DNA from: Microbacterium maritypicum
GTDB taxonomy: Bacteria; Actinomycetota; Actinomycetes; Actinomycetales; Microbacteriaceae
Reading direction: 5' to 3'
Assembly: GCF_008868125.1 (NCBI RefSeq)
Contig: NZ_WAAQ01000002.1
Span: 124,001 to 188,000 of the forward strand
Length of the DNA stretch: 64,000 nucleotides
The number at the start of each line of letters is the position of its first letter. Within the stretch, counting starts at the first letter, position 1. Positions 16,111 through 26,619 of this stretch are shown in pieces. A program made the position numbers and the translations under genes. A model generated the notes under the pieces. It made no database searches and had not been told where the DNA came from. It was given only the letters and a program-made list of their open reading frames with translations.

Positions 16111-16689
16111 ATGTGGGAGCCGATCGGGCAGGGGCGTGACGGGTACCGCCTGACGATCCGGGCGACGCGAGTCTCCATGCGCCAGCTCGTGGCGATCATC
16201 GTCGGCTGCGTGGCTGTGGGAGGGTCCGCTGCCACGGCGGCGTTGATCGCGATCTCCCTCGAGACCGATTCCATCCTCGGCAGGTCCGGTGTCGTCGCGG
16301 TCGCCGGTGGCGTGGCTGTCGTCATCGTGCTCGCCCTGTTGTGGATCTTCGCCTGGCGAAGGAAGCGCTACGTCATCGAGTGGGATGACGGGGGGATCCG
16401 GATCATCGGTGCCGGGGTGGAGCGAGCGCTCCCCTGGGCCGCCATCGCTCGTGTGCTGATCCGCCTCGACACGGACTACGCCCGCGTCGAGGTGAGGGGC
16501 ACGGACGGCGAGTCCGTGACGCTCTTGGCAGGATTCGGCTCCCAAGACGTGAAGAAGGCCCACGCGATCGACCCGATTCCGGGAGAGGTCGCCGACCTGC
16601 TGCACCGCCATCTTTCTGTTGAACAGCCGAGCAGGAGAGACTCCCTCGACCTGCACGTCTTCCTGCGGACGCAGCAGACCGTCGCATGA
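16111..16689 (+). CDS. Hypothetical membrane protein, two membrane segments and a PH-like domain
   Basis: 192 residues. Two hydrophobic segments (about 25-50 and 60-82) precede RRKRYVIEWDDGGIRIIGAG and a beta-rich cytoplasmic part of about 100 residues that resembles bacterial PH-like membrane proteins. I do not recognise a specific family. The ATG at 16111 follows the kinase stop by 4 bp. It converges on the M20 amidohydrolase with a 25-bp gap. Confidence 0.65.
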   Translation: MWEPIGQGRDGYRLTIRATRVSMRQLVAIIVGCVAVGGSAATAALIAISLETDSILGRSGVVAVAGGVAVVIVLALLWIFAWRRKRYVIEWDDGGIRIIGAGVERALPWAAIARVLIRLDTDYARVEVRGTDGESVTLLAGFGSQDVKKAHAIDPIPGEVADLLHRHLSVEQPSRRDSLDLHVFLRTQQTVA

Positions 16690-16714
16690 GCGGCCCTGCC
16701 CGGTTCTTCCACCT

Positions 16715-17929
16715 CTAGGCGAGGAACTCCCGGGCCGCGGCCGAGAGGGCGGTCACGCCGACCTCGATCGTCGGGTGGATCTCCGGCGCGAAGAACGGCG
16801 AGTGGTTGGTGGGGATGTCCTCTCCCAGGCGACCGGCGGCGACCGCCTCGGCGAACCGCGTGGGGTCGATGCCGCCCCAGAACCAGAACACGAGAGGCAC
16901 TCCGGCGTCGCGGGCGAACCATGAGACGTCCTCGCTGCCGGTGAACATGCCGGGGTCGATGACGGCTGCCTCGCCCAGCGCGCGCTGCAGCGCTGCGGTG
17001 ACGCGTGCGGTGGCGTGCTCGTCGTTGATCGTGGCCGGCAGCGTGTGATCGGTGCGGATCTCGGGCTCGCGCTCGGCGCCCGAGGCCGTGGCCTCGGCCC
17101 GCACGATGCGCTCCACGCTCGCGAGCACCTTCTCGCGCGTCTCCTCGTTCGGGTAGCGCAGGCTCAGTTCGAGCTTCGCCTCGGCGGGGATGATGTTGTT
17201 CTTGAGGCCGGCATGGATCGAGCCGACCGTCACGACCGCGACGCCCTGCGGATCGATCTCGCGGGAGGCGATGGTCTGCAGACGCATCACGGTGGCTGCC
17301 GCCATCACGACGGGGTCGATCGTGGCGTGCGGGCGCGAGCCGTGTCCGCCGCGCCCGTGCAGGGTGACGGTGAGCCCGTCGGAGGCCGCCATCTGCGTGC
17401 CGCTGCGCACGCCGATCACGCCGGCGGGAAGCGGCGTGACGTGCTGGCCGAGCACCACGTCGGGCTTCGGGTAGCGGTCGAGGATGCCGTCGTCCAGCAT
17501 CGCGCGCGCCCCGGCGCCGTACTCCTCGGCGGGCTGGATCAGCACGACGAGGGTTCCCGACCAGTCGGAGCGTTCGGAGACGAGCTTCTCGACCGCGCCG
17601 ATCATGGCGGTGACGTGCATGTCGTGACCGCAGGCGTGCATGACGGGAACGGTCGTGCCCGCTGGGTCGATGCCCTTGGCGGTGCTCGCGTACGACAGGC
17701 CGGTCTGCTCCTCGACAGGGAGCGCGTCCATGTCGGCTCGAACCCACACGACCGGACCTTCGCCGTTTCGCAGCACGCCGACGACGCCGGTGACTCCGAC
17801 GCCCTCTTCGACCTCGAGGCCCAGGTCGCGCAGATGCTGGGCGGCGATGCCGGCGGTGCGCGTCTCCTGGAACGAGAGCTCGGGGTGCTGGTGCAGGTCG
17901 ATGTAGAGCGCTTCGAGATCGATCGTCAT
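16715..17929 (-). CDS. M20-family amidohydrolase (amino-acid deacylase type)
   Basis: 404 residues, full length for the M20D group (HipO, AbgA and IAA-amino-acid hydrolases). It starts with DLHQHPELSFQE, continues with WVRADMDALPVEE and HACGHDMHVTAMIGA (about 99) with the metal-ligand histidine and aspartate, then QPAEEYGAGARAM (about 132) with the catalytic glutamates, and GRGGHGSRPH for the dimer domain. It should hydrolyse N-acyl or N-aryl amino acids in the cytoplasm; the exact substrate is unknown. It may share a transcript with the TetR regulator upstream on the same strand. Confidence 0.9.
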   Translation of the reverse strand: MTIDLEALYIDLHQHPELSFQETRTAGIAAQHLRDLGLEVEEGVGVTGVVGVLRNGEGPVVWVRADMDALPVEEQTGLSYASTAKGIDPAGTTVPVMHACGHDMHVTAMIGAVEKLVSERSDWSGTLVVLIQPAEEYGAGARAMLDDGILDRYPKPDVVLGQHVTPLPAGVIGVRSGTQMAASDGLTVTLHGRGGHGSRPHATIDPVVMAAATVMRLQTIASREIDPQGVAVVTVGSIHAGLKNNIIPAEAKLELSLRYPNEETREKVLASVERIVRAEATASGAEREPEIRTDHTLPATINDEHATARVTAALQRALGEAAVIDPGMFTGSEDVSWFARDAGVPLVFWFWGGIDPTRFAEAVAAGRLGEDIPTNHSPFFAPEIHPTIEVGVTALSAAAREFLA

Positions 17930-17982
17930 GGCCCGAGCCTAGCCCTGCGAGCGGCTCGTGCCGAGGGTGCGCGATCGACGGA

Positions 17983-18630
17983 TCAGGCGGGGTGCACGTA
18001 GGTCGGCAGTTGCGGCCCGGGGCGCAGCACGGCGTTCACGATCGCCTGGATCGCGAACTCGCTCGTCTCTCCGAGCTCGACGGTCCCGGGGTGCAGGAGC
18101 CACTGCAACTGCAGGCCGTCCATCACCGCGAGGATCGCGGCGGAGGCTGCGGCGATGGTGTCCGGATCGCGCACGCCCTCCTGGGCGCACAGCTCGTGGA
18201 ATGCGGCGGTGACTTCTCGACGCAGGGTCGTGTACCGCTCCTCGAAGTAGTCCCTGGCGGGGTGGTCGTCGGTCACGGACTCGGCGGAGAGCACCGTGTA
18301 CGCCTGCACGATGCCGGGCCGTTTCTCGTTCGCGAATGCCGTGCGCACCAGGTGCAGGAACAGCTCGGGTCCGCCGGGGATGTGCTTCTCGGCGAGCTCC
18401 GCGACGTCGGCCTGGTCGCGGTAGGCGAGCACCTCGAGCAACAGCTTCTGCTTCGAGCCGAAGTGGTGGAGGACGCCCGCATGCGTGATGCCGACCTGCT
18501 CAGCCACATCGGCCAGGGTGCCGTTGGTCGACCCCTTGTTGCCGAAGATCTCCACGGCCGCCTTGAGGATCTGCTCGCGCTTCGCGAGGGTCGCCGGGCG
18601 CACGCGCACGGTCTGGTCGCTGTCTGACAC
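17983..18630 (-). CDS. TetR-family transcriptional regulator
   Basis: 215 residues. The N-terminal HTH is TLADVAEQVGITHAGVLHHFGSKQKLL (about 38-64), a standard TetR DNA-binding domain; the C-terminal 130 residues are a helical ligand domain of the TetR_C_6 type. It diverges from the family-5 ABC operon, with two TTAC-type inverted repeats in the shared promoter, so it most likely represses that operon. The ligand is probably an imported glucoside, by inference from the GH3 enzyme in the operon. Confidence 0.9.
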   Translation of the reverse strand: MSDSDQTVRVRPATLAKREQILKAAVEIFGNKGSTNGTLADVAEQVGITHAGVLHHFGSKQKLLLEVLAYRDQADVAELAEKHIPGGPELFLHLVRTAFANEKRPGIVQAYTVLSAESVTDDHPARDYFEERYTTLRREVTAAFHELCAQEGVRDPDTIAAASAAILAVMDGLQLQWLLHPGTVELGETSEFAIQAIVNAVLRPGPQLPTYVHPA

Positions 18631-18671
18631 CGCGGCCTCCTCTCCATCGTCGGATTGTGCTTGCGATCAAA

Positions 18672-18718
18672 CTTACTACTCGGTAACCTCACGGAAGCTT
18701 ACTTTCTCGACAGTAAGC
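18672..18718. promoter_or_regulatory. Two TetR-type operators between the regulator and the family-5 ABC operon
   Basis: CTTACTACTCGGTAAC (18672-18687) has TTAC..GTAA symmetry. The second site at 18697-18718 has perfect 7-bp arms, GCTTACT and AGTAAGC, around an 8-bp centre. The centres are 28 bp apart and both lie in the only AT-richer part of the 160-bp divergent region. They are the obvious binding sites for the TetR protein encoded at 17983-18630. Confidence 0.65.
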
Positions 18719-18790
18719 AAATCACGACAGTCGGCGGACTCCCCGTCCTCCGGCGACGCCGCACAAAGACCCGTGCCCCTAGGAGAAGCA

Positions 18791-20452
18791 ATGAAGCTCA
18801 GAAAGTCTCTGATCGCCGTGACCGCGATCACCGCCCTCGGCGTATCGGCCCTCGCCGGTTGCTCGACAGGTGGTGGATCCGACGAGGGTGCCGGCTCCGC
18901 ATCCCTCACCATCGCCAAGCCAGACGGCGCGATCACCACCGAGTCGAACAACCCCTTCGTCGGTGATTCCTCCGCGTCGAAGTACGGCTACGGCAAGGTG
19001 ATCTTCGAGACGCTGGGCCTCGTGAACCAGACCGGCGACCGCGGCGTGACCCCGTGGCTCGCCGAGAGCATCGAGTGGAACGACGACTACACCGTTCTCA
19101 CGGTCGTCCCTCGCAAGGACGTCACCTGGAGTGACGGCACGCCCTTCACCGCCGACGACATCGTCTTCTCGTATGAGCTCGTCTCCACTCCGGCTCTCGA
19201 CACTGCCGGCCTGCAGTTCGAGGGCGCCGTGGTCGAGGGCGACGCGGTCGTGCTGACCTTCGCCGAGTCGAAGTACGTCAACCAGGCCCGCGTGCTGCAC
19301 GTGCCGATCGTCCCGAAGCACATCTGGGAGAACCTCGACGACCCGGCCACGAACCCCGTCAAGGGCGACGACCTCGTCGGCACCGGCCCCTACGTGCTCT
19401 CGAACTGGTCGACGGAGTCGGTCACCCTCGAAGCCCGCGACGACTACTGGGGCGGTGACCTCGCGGTGCCCGAGCTGCACTACGTCTCCTACGGCGACAA
19501 CACCGCGCTCACCACGGCACTCGCCAACGGCGACGCCGACTGGGCTCAGGCGTTCATCCCGCAGATCGAGGAGCAGTTCCTCTCGGCCGACCCCGAGCAC
19601 AACAAGTTCTGGGCGGCGCCCACCACCGGTTCCGCGACGCTGTTCATGAACCTCCAGCAGAAGCCGTTCGACGACCCCGCATTCCGTCAGGCTCTCGCCT
19701 GGGTGATCGACCGCGACGCCTACGTCGACATCGCGCGTGAAGGCGCGAGCGAGCCCGTCTGGTCGGTCACAGGCCTCTCCTCGATCCTCGACGACGAGAT
19801 CCAGCCCGCGTTCACGGACAAGGAGTACGCGGTGGACGCCGAGAAGGCGCGCGATCTGCTCACCACCGCCGGCTACACCTGGAAGGACGACGCGCTGATC
19901 GACCCCGACGGCGAGCCCGTCTCGTTCACGCTCTCGGTCCCCTCCGGATGGAGCGACTGGAACACCGCGCAGGAGCTGATCGCCGAAGACGTCACCGAGG
20001 CCATCGGCGCCGAGGTCAAGATCGACATGCCGGATTGGGGCGGCTGGGCCGACCCCCGCGACAACGGCACGTTCTCGGCGATCATCCACTGGCTCGAGGA
20101 CAGCGGCACGGCGTACGGCCTCTACACCTCGACCATGGATCCGCGCTGGATCTCGCCCGAGGGCAAGGCCGGCTTCAACTTCGGTCGCTTCGACGACCCG
20201 GTGGCGACGGCGGCGCTGAACACCTACGCCAACGCCTCGTCGGACGAAGAGCGCACGACGGCCCTCGACACGCTGCAGACGATCTTCTCCGAGCAGGTGC
20301 CGGCCATCCCGCTGGGCGCGCACCCGCTGCTGGGTGAGTTCAACACCCGCAACTACGTCGGGTGGCCCTCGGACGAGGACCCGTACGCGTCGGCCGACCC
20401 GACGCAGCAGAACATCGTGCAGATCCTCACGAAGCTGAAGCCCGCCGAGTAG
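18791..20452 (+). CDS. ABC transporter substrate-binding lipoprotein, family 5
   Basis: 553 residues. The signal peptide ends in the lipobox SALAGC, giving a lipoprotein. The rest is the large SBP_bac_5 fold: LAESIEWNDDYTVLTVVPRK and VTWSDGTPFTADDIVFSYE near the N-terminus and NLQQKPFDDPAFRQALAWVI in the middle are typical. Family-5 proteins bind oligopeptides or oligosaccharides; the GH3 beta-glucosidase at the end of the operon argues for a beta-glucoside or short glucan. I chose the ATG at 18791 because AGGAG lies 5 nt upstream and the lipobox then falls at the right distance. Confidence 0.9.
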   Translation: MKLRKSLIAVTAITALGVSALAGCSTGGGSDEGAGSASLTIAKPDGAITTESNNPFVGDSSASKYGYGKVIFETLGLVNQTGDRGVTPWLAESIEWNDDYTVLTVVPRKDVTWSDGTPFTADDIVFSYELVSTPALDTAGLQFEGAVVEGDAVVLTFAESKYVNQARVLHVPIVPKHIWENLDDPATNPVKGDDLVGTGPYVLSNWSTESVTLEARDDYWGGDLAVPELHYVSYGDNTALTTALANGDADWAQAFIPQIEEQFLSADPEHNKFWAAPTTGSATLFMNLQQKPFDDPAFRQALAWVIDRDAYVDIAREGASEPVWSVTGLSSILDDEIQPAFTDKEYAVDAEKARDLLTTAGYTWKDDALIDPDGEPVSFTLSVPSGWSDWNTAQELIAEDVTEAIGAEVKIDMPDWGGWADPRDNGTFSAIIHWLEDSGTAYGLYTSTMDPRWISPEGKAGFNFGRFDDPVATAALNTYANASSDEERTTALDTLQTIFSEQVPAIPLGAHPLLGEFNTRNYVGWPSDEDPYASADPTQQNIVQILTKLKPAE

Positions 20453-20465
20453 GCACCATCCTGCA

Positions 20466-20499
20466 GGGGAGCCCGCGCCGAGGGCGGTGCGGGCTCCCC
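20466..20499 (+). terminator. Intercistronic hairpin after the substrate-binding protein gene
   Basis: GGGGAGCCCGC (20466-20476) pairs perfectly with GCGGGCTCCCC (20489-20499) across a 12-nt loop. There is no U-run. It lies between the substrate-binding protein and ATPase genes, so it probably attenuates read-through or protects the 3' end of the upstream message, giving more binding protein than ATPase. Confidence 0.7.
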
Positions 20500-20523
20500 G
20501 ATCAGATCGACGAAGGACACCCC

Positions 20524-21344
<821 letters not shown>

Positions 21345-21348
<4 letters not shown>

Positions 21349-22151
21349 CCACCCTCGAATTCCGAAGCGTCACGAAGGCCTACAACGTGCGCGGCGCCGG
21401 CCAGATCAAAGCCCTCGACGATGTGAGCTTCACCCTGACCTCCGGGCAGACGATCGGGCTGGTCGGCCAGTCCGGAAGCGGCAAGTCCACGATCGCGAAG
21501 ATCCTCACCCAGCTCGAGACCCCGACCAGCGGAGAAGTGCTGCTCGACGGCGCACCCATCCCTCGGCGAGGCAGGGGTCTGCGGAAGTACCGGCAGCAGC
21601 TGCGCATGGTGTTCCAGGACCCGTTCGCCTCGCTCAACCCGTACCACTCGATCCGCTACCACCTGGAGCGTCCGATCCGCCTCGACGATGTCGTGCCGAA
21701 GCGGGAGACGGAGGCCGAGGTGCGCCGACTCCTCGACCGCGTGCGCCTGGATGCGGACGCCGTGATCGACCGCCGCCCGCACGAGCTGTCGGGCGGCCAG
21801 CGGCAGCGGGTGGCCATCGCGCGTGCCCTCGCCTCGCGTCCCTCGCTCCTGGTCGCCGACGAGCCCGTGTCGATGCTCGATGTCTCGATCCGCCTCGGTG
21901 TGCTGAACCTGCTCGCCGACCTGCAGCGCGAAGAGGGGCTCGGCGTGCTCTACATCACCCACGACCTCGCCACCGCCCGCCACTTCAGCGACGAGATCAT
22001 GGTGCTCAACCAGGGCCGCGTCGTGGAGTACGGCGCCGCCGACGACGTGATCCTCAACCCGCAGGACCCGTACACGCGCGAACTGCGATCTGCTTCCCCC
22101 GACCCGGACAAGTTCTTCGCACAGGCAACATCGACCGGAGGCGCACTGTGA
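21345..22151 (+). CDS. ABC transporter ATP-binding protein, DppF type
   Basis: 268 residues. Walker A GQSGSGKST (about 42), MVFQDPFASLNP (about 89) typical of DppF/OppF, signature [15 protein letters not shown] (about 148) and Walker B LLVADEPVSMLD (about 170). The tail NPQDPYTRELRSASP is a shortened oligopeptide-transporter C-terminus. The ATG overlaps the upstream ATPase stop and the stop overlaps the permease GTG, so translation is coupled along the operon. Confidence 0.92.
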
Positions 22152-23236
22152 GCACCGCGTTCCCCCAGCTCGACGACGACGACCTCGTCGCCCGCGACGC
22201 CCTCGAGGTGGGCACCACCGCGACCGCGGCAGAACGCGGACGACGGCGCGTGCCATGGCGCTTCTTCGCCGGTCGCGCGGCCTTCTACCTGTTCACGCTC
22301 TGGGCGGCCATCACGATCAACTTCTTCCTGCCGCGCTTCATGAAGGGCGATGCGGTCAGCTCGTATCTCGCACGCAACCGCAGCGTGAGCCCCGAGGCCG
22401 AGGCGTCGCTGCGCATCCTGCTCGGCATCGACACGGACAAGTCGATCTGGCAGCAGTACATCGAGTACTGGGGGATGCTGCTGCGCGGCGATCTCGGTAT
22501 CTCGACGCTGCACGGTCTGCGCCCGGTCGCGGAGGTGCTCGCGTCAGCCCTGCCGTGGACGCTCGGCCTGGTCGGCATCGCGACCATCATCTCGTTCACG
22601 ATCGGCACCGTCGCCGGAGCGGTCGTCGGATGGAAGCGCGGCAGCAAGCTCGACGCGATCATCCCGGTGACGACGTTCTTCAACACCATCCCGTACTTCT
22701 GGCTGGGCCTCATCGCGATCGCGATCTTCTCCTCCACCCTGAAGTGGTTCCCCTCATCGCATGCCTACGACAAGGGGCAATCCCCGGAATGGAGCTTCGA
22801 CTTCATCGGCCAGGTGATCATGCACGGCACGCTTCCGGCACTGACCATCGTGGTCGCCTCGCTCGGCGGCTGGGTGCTCGGCATGCGCAACATGATGCTG
22901 ACCGTGCTCGACGACGACTACATCACGGTCGCTCAGGCCAAGGGCATGCCCAACAAGCGGGTGCTCTGGGGCTACGCCGCCCGAAACGCGGTGCTGCCGC
23001 AGGTGCAGAGCTTCGCGCTGTCGATCGGGTTCATCGTCGGCGGCACCATCGTGATGGAGATGGTGTTCAGCTATCCGGGCGTCGGCAAGCTCCTGCTCGA
23101 TGCCACCAACGCCAAGGACTTCGCCCTCATGCAGGGCGTGTTCCTCGTGATCACGCTGTCGGTGCTCGTGGCCAACATCCTCGCGGATGTGGTCTACGCC
23201 TACCTCGACCCGCGCACGCGCCAGATGGAGTCCTGA
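22148..23236 (+). CDS. ABC transporter permease, DppB type
   Basis: 362 residues with about six membrane helices and a 35-residue cytoplasmic N-terminus. DDDYITVAQAKGMPNKRVLWGYAARNAVLPQ is interrupted here only for length: the EAA-type coupling loop begins at about residue 255 with YITVAQAKGMP. GTIVMEMVFSYPGVGKLL (about 298) is typical of DppB. The GTG start overlaps the ATPase stop. The DppC-type permease follows 1 bp later. Confidence 0.92.
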   Translation: MSTAFPQLDDDDLVARDALEVGTTATAAERGRRRVPWRFFAGRAAFYLFTLWAAITINFFLPRFMKGDAVSSYLARNRSVSPEAEASLRILLGIDTDKSIWQQYIEYWGMLLRGDLGISTLHGLRPVAEVLASALPWTLGLVGIATIISFTIGTVAGAVVGWKRGSKLDAIIPVTTFFNTIPYFWLGLIAIAIFSSTLKWFPSSHAYDKGQSPEWSFDFIGQVIMHGTLPALTIVVASLGGWVLGMRNMMLTVLDDDYITVAQAKGMPNKRVLWGYAARNAVLPQVQSFALSIGFIVGGTIVMEMVFSYPGVGKLLLDATNAKDFALMQGVFLVITLSVLVANILADVVYAYLDPRTRQMES

Positions 23237-23237
23237 C

Positions 23238-24356
23238 ATGACCGTTCCCACCACCGCCCACAGCACGGCGCCCGACGGGTCGGCCGTCGTCTCCGGCATG
23301 CCGGAGACCGCCACATTGCGCACCCCGCCCGTCGCCGCCCCACCGCGCAAGACGTTCTGGTCGCAGCTCTCCCAGGCGTTCGCGATGTTCCGCAACCCCA
23401 AGTCGATCGCCGGGCTCATCATCCTCGGGGTGTTCGTGCTCATCGCCGTCCTCGCGCCGTGGATCTCGCCGTACGGTCCGACGCAGAAGGACCGCACCGC
23501 CCTGCGCCAGCCCCCCTCCTGGGAGCACTGGCTGGGCACGACGCACATGGGGGAGGATGTGCTGAGCCAGATCATCTACGGCACCCGTGGCGTCATCGTG
23601 GTCGGCTTCCTCGCCGCCTTCATCGCCACGATCATCGCGATCACCATCGGTGTGATCGCCGGGTACGTGCGCGGCTGGAAGAGCGAGTCGCTGTCGGCGC
23701 TGACCAACGTGTTCCTGGTGATCCCCGGCATCCCGCTCATCATCATCATCGCCTCCCAGTTCGAGAACCCGCCCCTGATCGTGATCGCCGCCGTGCTCGG
23801 CATCACGGGATGGGCCTGGGGCGCCCGAGTGCTGCGTGCCCAGACGATGTCGCTGCGCAACCGCGACTTCATCCAGGCCGCGCGCGCCAACGGTGAACCG
23901 CTGCGCCGCATCATCACGGTCGAGATGCTGCCGAACCTGATGGCGCTCATCGCCTCGAGCTTCGTCGGGACCGTGACGGCGGCCATCCTCGGTCTCACCA
24001 CGCTGGCGTTCATCGGGGTGATCCCGGTGAGCAACCTGAACTGGGGCACCATCCTGTTCTGGGCCCAGCAGAACGGCGCGTTCCCGCGTCTGTGGTGGTG
24101 GTACGTGCCCGCCGGCCTCTGCATCGCGATCATCGGCGTCGCCCTCTCGCTCATCAACTTCGGCATCGACGAGTACGTCAACCCGCGCCTGCGCTCCGCG
24201 GGCGAGCGGGCCAGAGCGATGAAGAAGAAGGGGCTGAACGTGAACGACGCCGTCACGGCCGTCCGCAGCGTGCCCCTGCCCGAGAAGGCTCCCGATCCCG
24301 TAACCTCGACGACTTCCCCAGACTCCTCGAAGACCTCGACTCAGAACACGAAGTGA
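23238..24356 (+). CDS. ABC transporter permease, DppC type
   Basis: 372 residues. A hydrophilic N-terminus of about 55 residues leads to the first helix (SIAGLIILGVFVLIAVLAPW), then LGTTHMGEDVLSQIIYGTR, the typical DppC loop, and five more helices. The EAA loop is NRDFIQAARANGEPLRRII (about 211). A Ser/Thr-rich tail of about 35 residues ends the protein. Its stop overlaps the GH3 ATG (TGATG), so the glucosidase is translated with the transporter. Confidence 0.92.
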   Translation: MTVPTTAHSTAPDGSAVVSGMPETATLRTPPVAAPPRKTFWSQLSQAFAMFRNPKSIAGLIILGVFVLIAVLAPWISPYGPTQKDRTALRQPPSWEHWLGTTHMGEDVLSQIIYGTRGVIVVGFLAAFIATIIAITIGVIAGYVRGWKSESLSALTNVFLVIPGIPLIIIIASQFENPPLIVIAAVLGITGWAWGARVLRAQTMSLRNRDFIQAARANGEPLRRIITVEMLPNLMALIASSFVGTVTAAILGLTTLAFIGVIPVSNLNWGTILFWAQQNGAFPRLWWWYVPAGLCIAIIGVALSLINFGIDEYVNPRLRSAGERARAMKKKGLNVNDAVTAVRSVPLPEKAPDPVTSTTSPDSSKTSTQNTK

Positions 24357-26602
24357 TGACCTCTCAGACTCTGACCACGCAGCTCCCGTACCAGGACCCC
24401 GCTCTCTCGATCCCCGAACGCGTGGCCGACCTCCTCAGCCGCATGACGCTGGAGGAGAAGGTCGGGCAGATGCTCCAGCTCGACGCCCGCGACGACATCG
24501 ACGACCACATCGCCCGCCGTCACGCCGGATCGATCCTGCACACCTCGCCCGAGCGCATCCTGCGGGCGAACGAGCTCACGGCGCAGACCCGGCTCCGCAT
24601 CCCGCTGCTGGTGGCGGAGGACTGCATCCACGGGCACTCGTTCTGGCCGGGAGCGACGATCTACCCCACGCAGCTCGGCATGGCCGCGTCGTGGGATTCC
24701 GACCTCGTCGAGCGCGTCGCACGCGCGACCGCCGAAGAGGTCGCGGTGACCGGCATCCACTGGACGTTCTCTCCCGTGCTGTGCATCGCGCGCGACCTGC
24801 GCTGGGGTCGCATCGACGAGACCTTCGGCGAAGACCCGTTCCTGATCGGCGAGCTGGCCTCGGCGATGGTGCGCGGCTACCAGGGCGACGGACTCGACGA
24901 TCCGACCGCGATCCTCGCGACCGCCAAGCACTTCGCCGGGTATTCCGAGACGCAGGGCGGGCGTGATGCGAGCGAGGCCGACATCTCACGGCGCAAGCTG
25001 CGCTCGTGGTTCCTGCCGCCGTTCGAGCGCGTCGCCCGCGAAGGATGCCGCACGTTCATGCTCGGCTATCAGACCACCGACGGCGTGCCGATCACGACCA
25101 ACGACTGGCTGCTCAGCGACGTGCTGCGCGGTGAGTGGGGCTACACCGGCACGCTCATCACCGACTGGGACAACGTCGGTCGCATGGTGTGGGAGCAGCG
25201 GATCCAGCCCGACATCACGCACGCGGCCGCGGCAGCCGTGCGGGCGGGCAACGACATGATCATGACCACGCCGTCGTTCTTCGAAGGAGCACTGGACGCG
25301 GTGGCCGAGGGCATGCTCGCCGACGACGCGTTCGATGCGGCGGCCGCGCGCATCCTCACGCTCAAGTTCGAGTTGGGGTTGTTCGAGAACCCGCGTCTTC
25401 CCGGAACCGAGCTCGACGCCGTGGTGGGCAGTGCGGCGCACGCCGAGCTGAACCTCGAGGTCGCCCGACGCTCGCTGGTGCTCCTCGAGAACGACGGTGT
25501 GCTGCCGCTCGATCCCACGGCGGCGCTGAAGATCGCCGTGACCGGGCCTCTCGCCGACGATGCCCAGACACAGCTCGGCGACTGGGCAGGCGGCTCCGGC
25601 CAGGCGGGCTGGCTCGACGGCCAGCCCCGCGAGATGATCACGACCGTGCTCGACGGTCTGCAGTCGGTCGACGGCTGGACCATCACGCACGCCCGCGGCG
25701 CCGACATCCTCACGCTCGAAGAAGACCCGCAGGGGCCGTTCTTCCCCGACAAGCAGCCGCGTCCGCCGGTGGTGAAGGCCTGCGAGCCGGATGCCGCGCT
25801 GATCGCGGAGGCTGTCGCCGCGGCATCCGACTCCGACGTCGTCGTGGCGGTCGTCGGCGACCGGATCGAGCTGGTCGGCGAAGGGCGCTCCACTGCGACG
25901 CTCGAGCTCATCGGCGGGCAGAACGCCCTGATCGATGCGCTCATCGCGACCGGCACGCCCGTCGTGATCGTGCTGCTCGCCTCGAAGCCGCTCGTGCTCC
26001 CGGCATCGGCATCGAAGGCCGCCGCCGTGATCTGGGCGGCGAACCCCGGCATGCAGGGCGGGCGCGCACTCGCCGACATCATCTCCGGCGCGGCCGAACC
26101 GTCGGGGCGCCTGCCGATCTCGTTCGCGCGCCACGTCGGCCAGCAGCCGACCTATTACAACCAGATCCGCGGACAGCACGGCGATCGCTATGCCGACCTC
26201 ACGCAGTCGCCCGCCTGGGCATTCGGCGAGGGCCTCTCGTACACGACGGTGGAGTACTCCGACCTGACGCTCGAGGCGACTTCGTTGCGGGAGTCCGACA
26301 CGATCGTCGGTCACGTCACGGTGTCGAACACAGGGGAGCGGCCCGTGCGCGAGACCGTGCAGGTCTACGTGCGCGACTCCGTGACGAGCGTGAGCTGGAC
26401 CGACAAGGAGCTCAAGGCCTTCCGTCAGGTCGACCTCGCCCCCGGCGAGTCCGCGCGCGTGCGGGTGGAGCTGCCGGTCGCCGACTGCACGATCGTGGAT
26501 GCCGCGGGCAACCGCATCATCGAGGCCGGCGCCTTCGAGCTGCTCGTCGGCCCCAGCTCCCGCGACGAGGCTCTCCTCTCCGCGGACTTCGAGGTCGCCT
26601 GA
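24356..26602 (+). CDS. Glycoside hydrolase family 3 beta-glucosidase
   Basis: 748 residues with no signal peptide, so cytoplasmic. It begins with the GH3 N-terminal barrel (RVADLLSRMTLEEKVGQMLQ), includes RWGRIDETFGEDPFLIGELA (about 142) and AKHFAGYSETQGGRDAS (about 188), and places the nucleophile Asp270 in LITDWDN. The second alpha/beta domain and the C-terminal fibronectin-III-like domain (TVSNTGERPVRETVQVYV onward) follow. It should release glucose from beta-glucosides brought in by the upstream ABC system. The ATG at 24356 overlaps the permease stop; a GTG one codon earlier is possible. Confidence 0.93.
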   Translation: MTSQTLTTQLPYQDPALSIPERVADLLSRMTLEEKVGQMLQLDARDDIDDHIARRHAGSILHTSPERILRANELTAQTRLRIPLLVAEDCIHGHSFWPGATIYPTQLGMAASWDSDLVERVARATAEEVAVTGIHWTFSPVLCIARDLRWGRIDETFGEDPFLIGELASAMVRGYQGDGLDDPTAILATAKHFAGYSETQGGRDASEADISRRKLRSWFLPPFERVAREGCRTFMLGYQTTDGVPITTNDWLLSDVLRGEWGYTGTLITDWDNVGRMVWEQRIQPDITHAAAAAVRAGNDMIMTTPSFFEGALDAVAEGMLADDAFDAAAARILTLKFELGLFENPRLPGTELDAVVGSAAHAELNLEVARRSLVLLENDGVLPLDPTAALKIAVTGPLADDAQTQLGDWAGGSGQAGWLDGQPREMITTVLDGLQSVDGWTITHARGADILTLEEDPQGPFFPDKQPRPPVVKACEPDAALIAEAVAAASDSDVVVAVVGDRIELVGEGRSTATLELIGGQNALIDALIATGTPVVIVLLASKPLVLPASASKAAAVIWAANPGMQGGRALADIISGAAEPSGRLPISFARHVGQQPTYYNQIRGQHGDRYADLTQSPAWAFGEGLSYTTVEYSDLTLEATSLRESDTIVGHVTVSNTGERPVRETVQVYVRDSVTSVSWTDKELKAFRQVDLAPGESARVRVELPVADCTIVDAAGNRIIEAGAFELLVGPSSRDEALLSADFEVA

Positions 26603-26619
26603 CCTGTCGTAGCCCTGCC

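Noticed and set aside
18779..20323. 514-codon minus-strand frame opposite the family-5 binding protein
   Set aside because: The sense strand encodes a clear lipoprotein with a ribosome-binding site; the antisense translation shows only compositional bias.
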